From the NCBI GenBank assembly GCA_933207985.1, contig OW240916.1, forward strand, positions 79,748,567-79,812,566: 64,000 nt of DNA, read 5' to 3'. Position 1 is the first letter of the stretch; each line of letters opens with the position of its first letter. Below are positions 45,910 through 57,650 of this stretch, piece by piece. The position numbers and the translations under genes are program-made. The stretch is from Pelobates cultripes (taxonomy: Eukaryota; Chordata; Amphibia; Anura; Pelobatidae). The notes under the pieces are model-generated. The model made no database searches. It was not told where the DNA came from and was given only the letters and a program-made list of their open reading frames with translations.

Positions 45910-46169
45910 TTTGACATTCCAGGAGTATGGGAAGAAAATAATCCTCCAGGACTTGCTCGTAATATCCCACCAATACATATTGAGTTAAAGCTCGGGGTGT
46001 ATCCTGTTAGCCTTTGTATGTTGTTCTTTTATCTACCCCAACAGCTGTAAAGGTGGCGGAAGTGACTCCTTGGATTCATCATTCTAAGGTTAAACCAGCA
46101 GCAGACTCTTGGCAAACTACTCCAGATCCTGAGAATCCTTGCAGGACCCGGTTGAAGCGTGCAACTTAG
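45910..46169 (+). pseudogene. pol: ERV pol with large internal deletion
   Basis: 45910-46011 reads the RT N-terminus (PPIHIELKLGVYPV). After a junction at about 46011-46029 the sequence is the integrase C-terminus in another frame (STPTAVKVAEVTPWIHHSKV, 46032-46090), ending at a TAG at 46167. The RT catalytic core, RNase H and integrase catalytic domain are all missing, a loss of roughly 3 kb relative to complete gamma-type pol genes. No enzymatic function is possible. Confidence 0.82.
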
Positions 46170-46389
46170 TCGGAGTGACGAGGGGATATCGAGACATTCT
46201 AGTTAAAAGTCTACAAAGATCATCAAGTAGGTGTTTTGACGGCCATAATAAAGCCTGACCACCTGCCTACGTGTCATAGCCAGAGTATCTTGAAGGGATC
46301 TCTGTGAAGGAAAGTGAGGATCAGAAGAACAACATCCTTGCAGCCCTCACAATCGGGAAGCTGAGAGGCCATCGCACGGTCGAAGAAAA

Positions 46390-48424
46390 ATGAGGATTTC
46401 AGGAATAATGTGTTTTATTGTGTCTTAGTATTTTTATGATTTTTCAGGAAGGTAGGAGTACAGACATACCGAATTGCGATAGTTGCATTAAGACTACTAA
46501 AACAGGTAACCAAATATCCCAAACTCTCATCTGGCACTCACAGTATGAATGTAAGGGATCTGTATCTAAATGTAGATATTTGGATATTGATTATAGTGTG
46601 TGCAAGCCAATATCAGGAGAGTCTAAATGTTTTGATCCCCATTTCCAACCCCGTACAATTTGGTTGGTAATTCGGAATAGTAACTCCCAGGGGACATTAA
46701 TAAATAGGACTGTGATAAGCACCATACATTCCGCGGGTATTCTACTATTTGATGCATGTAAGGCGATTTCGGGTAGTGGAAGACTTTGGAATGTATGTGG
46801 TAATCTTAAATGGGAACGAACTTATGGGTTTAATGATAAATACTTATGTCCCAGTATAAGATCTACTGATCCTGATTGCCCAAATAGAGACTAACTTCTG
46901 CCCCTATTTGTCATGTGTAGGTTGGGCAACCTGGGAAAAACAGTGGATCAAGATATGATTATCCAAAGGTTGCCTACCACACCATACTGTAAAACTATGT
47001 GTGTAACCCCGTTCACATGACCATTTCCAATCTGCAGTACTTTATTGACAGGTTTGGAGGTCTGTTTGGGTTTCAAATATATGGCACAGGAGTAGATTCA
47101 GGAACAATAATATATGTAGGTCTTGAAACTGAGACAGTGGCAACTCAAACTCATCAGGTTTCTCATTCCTTCTATGAGGAGATGAGTACTGAGGATAAAA
47201 TTCCCCATAATGTTAACAACCTATTTATTGATTTGGCTGAGGGTATTGCAGGTAGTCTTAATGTAACTAATTGCTATGTGTGTGGAGGTACTAATATGGG
47301 AGACCAGTGGCCATGGGAGGCAAAGGAAATATGGTACCCTGGCTCTGAGACATATGAACAACAGATACCTTTCCAGTCTGATCATCAAGTAAGTACTAGA
47401 AGTAAATTGGAATGGTGGTTAAAAACCTCCATTATAGGTCATGTTTGTATAGCCAGGAAAGGGACAATGTATAACACGTCTGTAGGTGAGCTAACTTGCT
47501 TGGGACAAAAAGCCTATAATGTTAATACTAAAAATACTACTTGGTGGTCAGCTTCAAATGTCTCGGAACCTACTAATCCGTTTGCCAATTACACTCATTT
47601 AAAGGAGGTATGGTTTGACTTATCGGCTACATCTAGTTGGAAAGCCCCAGCAAATTTATACTGGATCTGTGGTAAGAAAACTTATTCGGAGTTACCACAA
47701 GATTGGGAAGGGGCATGTGTATTAGGTATGCCAAAGCCATCCTTCTTCTTGTTGCCAATCGAAACAGGAGAGACCTTGGGAGTTAAGGTTTACGATGTAA
47801 ATCATAAAAGGGAGAGAGCATCCTTGAATATAGGTAACTGGGAAGATGAGTGGCCCCCTCAACGTATTATTAATTATTATGGACCTACTACTTGGGCAGA
47901 AGATGGCACTTATGGATATAGAACTCCGATTATATATGCTCAACCGCATTATTAGACTACAGGCGGTAGTTGAGATTATTACTAATGAGACAGCTCAAGT
48001 GCTTAATCTTCTAGCTAAGCAAAATACCAAGATGTGATCAGCCATATACCAGAATAGGCTAGCCCTTGATTACTTACTAGCAGTAGAAGGAGGTGTATGC
48101 GGAAAGTTTAATCTAAGTAACTGTTGTCTGCACATAGATGATGAAGGGCAGGCAGTGGCTGAACTTACAAGCCACATGGTTAAATTTGAGCATGTACCTA
48201 CTCAGGTCTGGAATGGGTATAACCTAAGTAGTTGGTTTGGAAGTTGGTATGAGCAGCTTGGAGGAATTAAGACATTAGTAGGAGGAGTAGAATTTATTAT
48301 ATTTTTTTTGTGCCTCCTCCTGCCCTGTCTAATTCCACTAGTGGTAAGGTCCCTACATAGTATTATAGAGAGTACTATAGAGAGAAAGACAGCTGCCCAT
48401 GTAATGGCTGTCTGGAAGATATGA
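46390..48424 (+). pseudogene. env: ERV env (SU + TM), broken
   Basis: An ATG at 46390 starts a hydrophobic leader that stops early. SU continues in another frame (46418-46894), then another (46999-47955). SU has many N-glycosylation sites and a CYVC (CXXC) motif at 47272-47283. A basic KRER sequence near 47806 may be the SU/TM cleavage site. TM is in a third frame: a leucine-rich coil (about 47950-48030), a TGA at 48035, a cysteine motif C-X7-CC at 48098-48127, a membrane anchor at about 48290-48350, and a stop at 48422. CXXC plus the TM cysteines indicates a gamma-type, disulphide-linked Env. Not expressible intact. Confidence 0.88.
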
Positions 48425-48578
48425 TCCCCTAGCCCGAAGAGAATATATTCAGGATGAAGAATGTTGAAGGAGTTTTTAAGATGCTTACAAGGTCTACTCT
48501 GGTTCAATGGCTACTTGAGAGATGTAGGTAAAACTGTGATTGGTGATGCATCTGGAATAATGTTATATCAGAGGCATC

Positions 48579-48589
48579 AAAGGGGGGAA
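48579..48589 (+). other. ERV polypurine tract
   Basis: AAAGGGGGGAA immediately upstream of the 3' LTR start, a standard plus-strand primer position and typical of gamma-type viruses. Confidence 0.9.
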
Positions 48590-49016
48590 TGTGATGGGAT
48601 TCCAGCATGGTTAAAATTTAGTAGGCCAAAATCTCCATGTGGCATATGTGTATGTTGTGTCAGTTGGTTAGCTACATGTAGCTAGGATACTGTCATCAGT
48701 GTACTGAGCATGTGCAGGAATGCAGGAACTGAAATTGCACTTATTTCCTTTGTCTTGGATGAGCCATGTGGTTTGACTAGATGTACAAGTCTATATTCTG
48801 CTCATTGATTGGTCTGAGGAATATAGGAGGGGTTATACTGTATGGGAGGAGATATGCAGTTAACAAAAGTCCCAAGCCACAAGTATATGTCTCTCAGAAT
48901 GTTGGAACAGGAGTTCATCTGAGACCCGATCGGTAATGTGAATAAAGGCCTGTTACTTCCTGAAGACCTGTGTCCAATATTTCTGTGTTTGGCTTCTGCA
49001 TGCTTACACTGCAACA
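48590..49016 (+). repeat. ERV 3' LTR (427 bp)
   Basis: Identical to the 5' LTR except for an extra 8 bases (a TGCAGGAA duplication near 48715). AATAAA at 48941-48946. Confidence 0.92.
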
Positions 49017-49359
49017 CCACCTGCGCGTGCTCTCTGTATGCTGGGAGGAGTGACCGGGGAGTCACTTCCTCCCAGCAGTGATGTAATCACAGGGGGCCCG
49101 GTCGCGCTGCTAAAGTGCCCAGCACTGACCAGGCCCCCTGACAATCCATCTCCATAGGGTGGCCCTGACAGCATGGGCCACCCGATGGACCCCTTAACAT
49201 GCGGCCCCGGCGGTTCGCCTGTGCGGCAAAACGATGGGGCCGCAACACGTGGAAGCTGATACCTGGTCGCGGGGTCCACGGGGAAGCCGGGCCTGGAGTG
49301 ACGGGCCCGGTCGCAGCTACGACCCCTGCAACCGCGGTATGGACATAGCTGAATTGGTA

Positions 49360-49949
49360 CTATATTTCACAAGTTTGTCCACATTTGTTCACTACCCTAC
49401 TAAAATATCTTGCCTGTGTGTGCCAAGTTGGCCAACATTTATTTTTTAAAATTATTTTTAGTTATTTTTGTGTGAATCTGTGAATTTGAAATTGAGGTTG
49501 TGGTTGCTTTATATCTTGTTCACTGGAACACAACAGTGTAATGTGATAATGTTTTAGGTTCGATCTATCAATGTACAATTGAGTTAAAATTCAACTGAGA
49601 CCACATAATTTTCTCTCTGACCAAAAGTTCTTACCATGCAGCACTATGCTATATGGCAGTTCCACTGTATCCTGCATCTTTTCTTCACATGATGTGCATT
49701 AGAAACATCATAAGCTTTCATAGAGAGTAGTGTGTTTTCTATATCTTGTGGGTTCTGCATGAAAAGGATTCTGTATTTACAGAAAACACTAGCAGTCTTA
49801 TTCAGTAAAGTGGGGTTTGCTGAGGATATAAAAGTAAATGTCACATTTTATTACATGACATGAGGCTTTATATTTTGCTTAGACATTCTTTGCATAACAG
49901 CAAACACAACTTAGTAACAGGTAGCCTATTAAAACGAATAGGTTAAATA
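49360..49949. other. no gene recognised
   Basis: AT-rich spacer between two hAT-like elements. Nothing recognised. Confidence 0.5.
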
Positions 49950-50099
49950 AGGTCACACAGGGCTGCCACCAGAAATGTCGGGGCCCCTGACACAGCCCAT
50001 GGTCTGGGCCCCCCGGGACCCGGCCCCCAAGTCAGTCCACATGACCTGCCTCAAGTCTGCCCACATGACCCGCCCCCAAGGCCACCCATAGGGCCCATC

Positions 50100-52778
50100 T
50101 TAAAGGAACACTATAGTCACCTAAATTACCTTAGCTAAATAAAGCAGTTTTAGTGTTTAGATCATTCCCCTGCAATTTCACTGCTCAATTCACTGTCATT
50201 TAGGAGTTAACCCCTTAAGGACCGAGGACGGTTCAGGACCGTCATCGGCATTTTTGGCTTGCCGACCGATGACGGTCCTGAACCGTCCTAACGGTCAGAG
50301 CTACTTACCTGATCGCCGTCGTTCCCCCGGCGGCGATCAGCGTGGCTCCGGTTGTGGGGAGACTGCCTGCAGCCCAGACAGTCTCCCCACACTGATTTAG
50401 GACCCCTGTGGCCATGTGATCGCTAACACAGCGATCACATGGTCACAATAGGTGTCCATAGTGCTGCCTGCAGGGGGACTGTCTGTGCTGACAGGCAGTC
50501 TCCCTGCATGTGTAAAATCAAAAATAAAAATAAAGTTAATGTTAATAAAAAAAAATAATAATAATTATATATGTGTATATATGATATATAGACATATATT
50601 ATATCTATATAATATATGTCTATATATCATATATATATAATGTCATACTAAGTGTATTTTTATATTAATATGTACTTATATTAATATAAAAATACACTTA
50701 TAATTAAATTACACACGTATATATATAATATATATAATAACTATATATATTGTATATATATATTATTATAAAATATAAATAATAAGTAATTTAAATTAAA
50801 TAAATTTTTTTTAAATAATAATAAAAAATTTTAAAAAAATTATATAGCTATATGAAATTTTATTCTAACTGTATTTTAAAATTAATATATATATATTTAT
50901 ATCAAAATACACTTAGAATGAATTTGTATATATATCTATGAATATAAAAATAAATAAAAATAATAAGAAATATACATACGTCCATATACAAAATTACATA
51001 AATAATTATATAAATATACACGTAGACTTAAAATATATAAATATGCATATATATTTAAATTCTACGTGCGTATTTATGTAATATTTTTACATAATTCAGT
51101 AATTTTATAGATTGCAATTTGAGGGACCTGCCTGCCAACCCAGGCCGAAATTTCAGAGAATTTAATTTGCTAGCACTGTATTTTACCCTGTAACGTTCTA
51201 CGACACCCTAAAACCTGTACATGGGGGGTACTGTTTTACTCGGGAGACTTCGCTGAACACAAATATTAGTGATTCAAAACAGTAAAACATATCACAGCGA
51301 TGATATTGTCAGTGAAAGTTACTTTTTTTGCATTTTTCACACACAAACAGCACTTTTACTGATGATATAATTGTTGTGATACGTTTTCCAGTTTTTAAAC
51401 ACTAATATTTGTGTTCAGCGATGTCTCCCGAGTAAAACAGTACCCCCCATGTACAGGTTTTATAGCATTTTTGAAAGTTACAAGGTCAAATATATGGGTC
51501 AAATATTTTTACATTGAAAATGGCCAAGTTGGTTACGTTGCCTTTGAGAGCGTATGGTAGCCCAGGAATGAGAATTACCCCCATGATGGCATACCATTTG
51601 CAAAAGAAGACAACCCAAGGTATTGCAAATGGGGAATGTCCAGTCTTTTTTAGTAACCACTTGGTCACAAACACTGGCCAAAATTAGCGTTCAATTTAGT
51701 TTTTTTACTTTTTTCACACACAAACAAATATGAATGCTTACTTTGGCCAGTGTTTTCGACTAAGTGGCTACTAAAAAAGACTGGACATACCCCATATTGA
51801 ATACCCTGGGTTGTCTACTTTAAAAAAAATATGTACATGTGGGTGTTATTCAGAGATTTATGACAGATAATAGTGTTACAATGTCACTATTGATAAATTT
51901 TAAAATGTATGTTTTGAAACCGCAATATCCTACTTGTACCTATAGCCCTATAACATGCAAAAAAAAGCAAAAAAGCACGTAAACACTAGGTATTTTTAAA
52001 CTCAGGACAAAATTTTGAATCTATTTAGCAGTTTTTTTCATTCGCTTTTGTAGATGAGTAAAAGATTTTTCAAGTAAAAGTCAAAAAACATGTATTTTTT
52101 CAATTTTTCATCAGATTTTTGTATTTTTTTTAAATTAAAATACATGAGATTATATAAATAATGGTATGTAAAGAAAGCCCCTTTTGTCCTGAAAAAAACA
52201 ATATATAATTTGTATGGGAACAGTAAATGAGAAAGCAGAAAATTACAGCCAAACACAAACACCACAAAAGTGTAAAAATATGCCTGGTCGCAAATGTACA
52301 ACATCGCAAAAACAGTCCAGTCCTTAAGGGGTTAAATCACTTTGTTTCTGTTTATGCAGCCCTAGCCACACCTCCTCTGGCTATGACTGACAGAGCCTGC
52401 ATGAAAAAAAACTGGTTTCACTTTTAAACAGATGTAATTTACCTTAAGTAATTGTATCTCAATCTCTAAATTGAACTTTAATCACATACAGGCGGCTCTT
52501 GCAGGGTCTAGCAAGTTATTAACATAGCAGGGGATAAGAAAATCTTAATTAAAACAGAACTTGCAATAAAGAAAGCCTAAATAGTGCTCTCTTTACAGGA
52601 AGTGTTTATGGAAGGCTGTGCAAGTCACATGCAGGGAGGTGTGACTAGGGTTCATAAACAAAGGGATTTAACTCCTAAATGACAGAGAATTGAGCAGTGA
52701 AGCTGCAGGGGCATGTTATATACACCAAAACTGCTTCATTAAGCTAAAGTTGTTCAGGTGACTATAGTGTCCCTTTAA
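50100..52778. mobile_element. T2/Kolobok-like element inside the hAT
   Basis: TTAAAGGAACACTATAGTCA at 50100 and GACTATAGTGTCCCTTTAA at 52760-52778. Terminal hairpin potential with AGCAGTTTTAGTG-type interior. Interrupted at GAGTTAA (50207) by a second TTAA element. Confidence 0.8.
50211..52331. mobile_element. TTAA-flanked non-autonomous element (same family as 37283-41074)
   Basis: TTAA at 50207-50210 and 52332-52335; ends CCCCTTAAGGACCGAGGACG and CCAGTCCTTAAGGGG. A hairpin around GGACGGTTCAGGACCGTCAT lies next to the left end. Internal AT-rich inverted repeats (50580-50700). This copy lacks the LTR and LINE insertions seen in the other one, so it shows the empty sites. No coding capacity. 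Confidence 0.75.
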
Positions 52779-52799
52779 GTCCACCCACAAGGATGAAGT

Positions 52800-52915
52800 G
52801 TGTGTGCACTGAATTTGTTTGTGTGTGTATAGTGGCTATAGAATGTGTGTAGTGGATACAAAGTAAAGTGGATAGGCTGTTTATAGTGGATTCAGATTGT
52901 ATGTTTGTGTAGTGG

Positions 52916-52951
<36 letters not shown>

Positions 52952-53660
52952 GAGGATGTATTGTGTGTATAGTGAATTCAGAGTGTGTGTTTCTGTACTG
53001 GATGTAGTATGTGAATAATGAATGCAGATTGCGTGTTTGTGTAGTGGATGTAGTGTGTGTGTGTATAGTAAATACAGAGTGTGTGTTTGTGTAGTGGATG
53101 TAGTGTTTGTGTGTATAGTAAATACAGAGTGTGTGTTTGTGTAGTGGAAGTAGTGTGTATATAGTGAATGCAGAGTGTATGTGTAGTGTGTGTGTATAGT
53201 GAATGCAGAGTGTGTGTCTGTGTAGTGGATGCTGTATGTGTGTGTGCGTAGTGGATGATGTGTGTAGTGGATGCAGTGTGTGTGTTTATATGGTGGATGA
53301 TGTGTGTGGTTGTGTAGTGGATGATGTGTATAGTTGTGTAGTGGATGCAGTTTGTGTGTTTATATGGTGGATGATGTGTATGGTTGTGTAGTGGATGCAG
53401 TGTGTGTGTTTATGTGGTGGATGATGTGTGTGGTTGTGTAGTGGATGCAGTGTGTGTGTTTATGTGGTGGATGATGTGTGTGGTTGTGTAGTGGATGATG
53501 TGTATGGTTGTATAGTGGATGCAGTGTGTGTGTTTATGTGGTGGATGATGTGTTTGGTTGTGTAGTGGATGCAGTTTGTGTGTTTATGTGGTGGATGATG
53601 TGTGTGGTTGTGTAGTGGATGCAGTTTGTCTGTTTGATGATGTATGTGTGTGGTGAATGT
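52800..53660. repeat. GT-rich minisatellite (GTGTAGTGGATG type)
   Basis: Repeats of GTGTGTGTTTATGTGGTGGATGATG and GTTGTGTAGTGGATGCA in irregular alternation. Open frames here are artefacts. Confidence 0.9.
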
Positions 53661-53895
53661 GTTTTCATGACAACCCGCGGCAACGCTTTACAGCTGTGGC
53701 TCGCGAGAGTGCTGGAGGGGAAGGTAAGTATATCCTGGGCCCGCAGAGGTACTTGCTATATATATATATAAAGATTGAAGGGCTGGGGGCCCGGGCATGC
53801 AGAGGATTACCTGTGCAGTCCGGGCCCCCCCAGAACCGCCGGGCCCGTGATAACTGTCATGGTTGTCACCCCCTGATGGCGGCCCTGAGGTCACA

Positions 53896-54838
53896 TAACA
53901 AGAAGCACAAACCTCTTTCTTTGTTGCTCCATATCAGATAACACAAGGTTGCACTCCAACCATTGTATGGGTGTAAATTCCATTTTATTTAGAGTATTGC
54001 CTCTATCTTTTGTGTTTTTCCCTAATCATTAGCTGTTGGTGTGCTGTACCTTTTATATTTATTTTGCCTTCCTCAGTCTTGCTCCGTTGGCCTTAGGATG
54101 GTTATTGGTGTCTCACTACTCTCAAGATTTGCATTTGCCATCTTGTTTGGAATAATGGATCTCTTGAGATTTCCAGCTGTCATTTTTTCTTTCCCACTCT
54201 TGCACAGAGCTTAGTTAGTTCTATGGAAACTATCTGATTGGTTGCTCTGCTGCTTCACCAGAACACAACAAAGGAATATAACAGTCCATATTACCGGTAC
54301 TTAAAGTGGCTAGATTTATTGAATAGAATGGCCAGAATAGTAGCCGAGGTTGATGGTAGGAGACAGAGTAAAGGGTAGACAAGCCAATAATTAAGGAGTA
54401 GCAGCTAACACATCGTATGACTGAGTACCTCCGCTAAGTTTTCCTTCTAGCTGCTATCAGGAACCCTGGAGCGCTTCAGACCCAGTCGCCAAAGCTTCAC
54501 TATGGCCTCTGTGGAGAGAAGAATGCAGCTTTATTGCACACAACACAGGCATTTATACACATAAATGTTGATTCCCACACCGGGGGATCCTCCATGCATA
54601 GTCCCACCCAAATGCCGCCGTGTCTGGGAACTTGATTGCAGCATCCCCAGCTAACAAGATACACTCCGTACGGTGCCTTCCCAGTCCTAGAGGCTATATG
54701 TACAAACTATCCTCCAGACTCGACTTTCCCTGGACAGCGCCCTAACCCATTATATGTCCCTGGATAGCTCATTACCAAGTGCCCTTACAGTCTAAATTGC
54801 ACCCTGATCAGAGAATCCATGCCCATTAGACTGTGTTT
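53896..54838. other. no gene; repeat-like segment
   Basis: 54440-54560 (CCCTGGAGCGCTTCAGACCCAG) resembles 27425-27490, the target side of the retroposed insertion. The remainder is unrecognised; 54700-54838 may be the 3' UTR of the L1-like element on the minus strand. Confidence 0.5.
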
Positions 54839-54950
54839 ATGTTTTGCTGGGTTGCGGGATCGTCCGTTGTTCTTTTTTGTTATTCATGATACTATTTGAT
54901 GGATAAACTGTATTCCAGTTTATAGCTCTATAGAGAAAGATCTTACCTGC
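54839..54950 (-). pseudogene. Tx1/L1-like LINE ORF2, last codons (3' of the DIRS insertion)
   Basis: Read on the minus strand from 54950, the frame is open for about 34 codons (IFLYRAINWNTVYPSNSIM) to a stop near 54839. It is in phase with the L1 C-terminal reading at 61187-61300 when the DIRS element is left out, with AATT shared at the junction. Confidence 0.6.
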
Positions 54951-55112
54951 AATTTTATCACATGACAGGAGGCTTCCTATTTTGCATAAACTTTCTTTAC
55001 TTTATGCCTCCAGCAGCACAAGTCAATCAATCAAAAGAAAATCTTAACCAATCAGAGTCCAGCACATCCTGTCTATAAGTCTCTGACAGGCATCTCATTT
55101 CCTCTTTCTTTG
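54951..55112. repeat. DIRS left inverted terminal repeat
   Basis: Complementary to 60990-61130 over about 120 bases, including CATAAAGTAAAGAAAG, GATTGATTGACTTGTGC and CAGGATGTGCTGGACTC. Its outermost 40 bases (GACAGGAGGCTTCC) differ from the right end, as usual for DIRS. Confidence 0.88.
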
Positions 55113-55789
55113 CTGCTCCAGCCAAGGCACAGGTCAGAGTAATTTTTCTCTAATCATACTTTATCACAATTAACATCAACTTATTGAAAACTTACAGTGT
55201 GTAATTGCATTTCTGACAACAATTTTTACTGTCCTCCCCTGCTCTCCCTGTCTGCTCGCAACTCTCCACTTTATTTGCTACCTCTGACAGTTTTCTCGTC
55301 TCTCTGCCCCCCTTTTCTTTTCGCGATCGCGATCATCAACTAGGGGTCGTTTCACCCTCGGGGGGAGCTGAGCGGGTGGTGGGAGCTTGTGGACACTGGT
55401 TTAAAAGCCGGCGGGCCGCGATCGTGAGCCGCACAGATTTGCGCTTGAACGGCGGCCATCTTGGATCTCGCGGACCGCAAGATCCAAGTCGGCCATATTT
55501 GCCTCCTGTCAGACCGTGATTCAGAACGTGACGGTCTAATGTTACTCACCAGTCTCATTAATCACAAACTGCAGCTCAGTTTGGTAACACTAACAAATAA
55601 CCCTATCAACAGGGCTTTTAATTGCCAGGAATGGATTACTGTACAATATGTTCATTGTAACCTGCTCTAGTGAGGGACTGTCAGTAACAAACAGTGCATG
55701 ATTGCATATACACCAGTTTTACTTGCCACTAGGGATTACACTCCTTATCTATTGGCACATTAACATCCCTCCCAGGGAGTACTTTACCA

Positions 55790-56230
55790 GAGGTGACCCC
55801 TCTGAATGGGGTGACCCCCCACACTCATTAACGTTACTGCTATTGGAGGGGTGACCCCCCAGACGTGTATTACCCTTGCACCAGTGGCATAAACAATACA
55901 GGGGTGACCCCCCCAGGATATAATTGTACATGCAAGATACAAGCACCCTCCACACTACGACTGGGGTGACCCGTAAGTACCTCCTATTCACAAAGGGGGC
56001 AGAGCCTACTGCGCTAGGACTCCACTGGGCTATACTAATTGGGTGACCCCCATATCATCATAAGGCTACGCAGCCTAGACGGACTCTGTCCCTATTTATG
56101 ACCGCTCATCCCGGTCTCACAGAGGGTGACCCCCTCCCTAGCCCGTAGATATATATATATCTGTACTATACAAAGAGAGACCTATCAACCAACCGATTGT
56201 GTCTATTGAATACACTGGGTGAACCCCAGT
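55790..56230 (+). repeat. repeated GGGGTGACCCC hairpins in the DIRS leader
   Basis: At least eight spaced copies of GGGGTGACCCC-like palindromes (55791, 55808, 55848, 55901, 55963, 56041, 56124, 56217), 15-90 bases apart, upstream of gag. Some copies extend into longer C runs. Role unknown; possible RNA structure or protein binding. Confidence 0.8.
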
Positions 56231-56336
56231 CGTAAGTGGAAGGCCACAGTATTACTATTACTGTTATTATTACTCACGTACTTCGGTACCTAAACCTATC
56301 CTGTCTTCCACAGACAGAGAGACCTACTGCCACAAA

Positions 56337-57650
56337 ATGAGCGAATCATCACAGCCAACCCCACCCGACTTCCAGTCGATGATTAATACAGCCGTGGCAG
56401 CCTCAATGGAGAAGGCTATAGCCAAATTACTGGTTCAGAACCCAAATGGGGACCCTGAGACGAAAGACACAGATAAATCTACAGGGGAGATTGCCACATC
56501 TAAACGGCACTGGAAGGGCACTAGCCCAGGCCCCCAGAAAGTGAAGGGCAAGGCCCCATTAAAGAGGAGCCGCCAGATTGAATGCCAAGGTCCTTCAACC
56601 CCTCAAATGACGTCCTCCGAAGATGAGGACCATAATCCTCCACCCTCACTGGAGGTTATGGACGAGTGGAGCACAGAGGACTCTCCTTCGGAGGAAGACG
56701 ACTGGCAGGACATGCCACGGGATAGCTCAGGGTCTGACCTGGTCGAAGACCGAGACACCCATTGCGGACAAAGGAAGTCTCGCATACAGGCAGACAGACC
56801 AGAGGCAAGCCTATGTTCGACCTAGACCCCCAAGGCAAGCCTATGTTCGACCCCCCGTACAATCCGCTACCCAAGGTCGTCAGAATGGGGTCTGCCAGAA
56901 CACCTGGCCCAATTCATCCACTTCTGACTGAGAAAACCAATGGAGAAAGAGGTGCATGCAAGACTAAGGGCCGAATGCCCAAGACCCATACTACCAGACA
57001 AAATTGCACACACCCCAGAATTCGATACCACCGTGGTCCTATTCATGTCACGTGCCAGCCGTGACCCACGTAAAGGCATTGAGAAGGGCCTAAAGATCTC
57101 CCAAGACAAACTACTGGACATGCTGGGTCCATTAGCCAAAATCTTATATTTCGCGGATATGGCCCTCACAAGAGGCAATACCCTAGATGCCCACGACATC
57201 CGGGAATGGGCACAACGAGCTATCTGCATGTTGGGCAACACAAACGCCGCCATATGTGCGGAGAGACGCAAGGCTGCGTTGCTAAAGATGGACTCCAAAC
57301 TCCTAGAGCTCGGCAAGAAGGAATTGGGACCTCTGGCAAATGGCCAACTCTTTGGAGATTCGTTCATCAGCGAATTAAAGAAACACGTGAATTTGTTCAC
57401 TACTTTAAGTAAAGCACAAACTTCGAAGTTTTCCGCAACCCCACACCACATAGAGGGGTTTTCGGCAGGGCTGGTCGCCAGAGGGGCCGAGCCACCAGCC
57501 GCTTCTGGCCCGCAGGCCCCAGGAATCAAGCGACGCACGCTTTCTTCCCATCCTCAAGACCACCTTTCTCTAGAGGATCCTTCCGTCCCAGAGGAGCTCA
57601 TACCCGCGGCCGCGGGCCCTTCAATGCAGGTGCGCACTCCACACCTAATG
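56337..57650 (+). pseudogene. DIRS gag-like ORF1, interrupted
   Basis: ATG 56337 begins a 162-codon open part with an acidic, proline-rich domain. A 30-base duplication (AGGCAAGCCTATGTTCGACC at 56803 and 56833), frame changes and a TAG at 56823 follow, then a TGA near 56928 where Trp is expected. The conserved block RKPMEKEVHARLRAECPRP near 56935-56990 leads into the main frame, which continues without a stop into the RT ORF. The nucleocapsid-like role is inferred from DIRS organisation. Confidence 0.75.

Larger units (their letters stand above)
42040..49016 (+). mobile_element. gamma-type endogenous retrovirus, defective, 6977 bp
   Basis: LTRs 42040-42458 and 48590-49016, TG...CA ends, CCAC target duplications (42036-42039 and 49017-49020), a primer-binding-like site, gag, pro, pol and env remnants and a polypurine tract in the usual order. 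The 4-bp duplication, one CCHC zinc knuckle, the pro DTG, the SU CXXC and the TM cysteine motif fit the gamma/epsilon group. The LTRs are identical apart from an 8-bp duplication, yet gag and env have many stops and most of pol is gone. It cannot make particles itself. Confidence 0.93.
41367..49351. mobile_element. hAT-like element split by an endogenous retrovirus
   Basis: The left end CAGTGGCGTACACAC and right end CCGCGGTATGGACATAGCTG are flanked by perfect 8-bp duplications AATTGGTA (41359-41366 and 49352-49359). Without the ERV it is about 1.0 kb: a CA microsatellite plus a segment like 22960-23290. No transposase seen. The ERV sits between 42039 and 49017. Confidence 0.75.
49958..53887. 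mobile_element. hAT-like element with perfect 8-bp duplication, triple nest
   Basis: Left end CAGGGCTGCCACCAGAAATG; right end complement CAGGGCCGCCATCAGGGGG. Both edges carry AGGTCACA (49950-49957 and 53888-53895). The interior holds a T2 element (50100-52778) and GT-rich repeats. No transposase seen, so it is non-autonomous. Confidence 0.8.
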
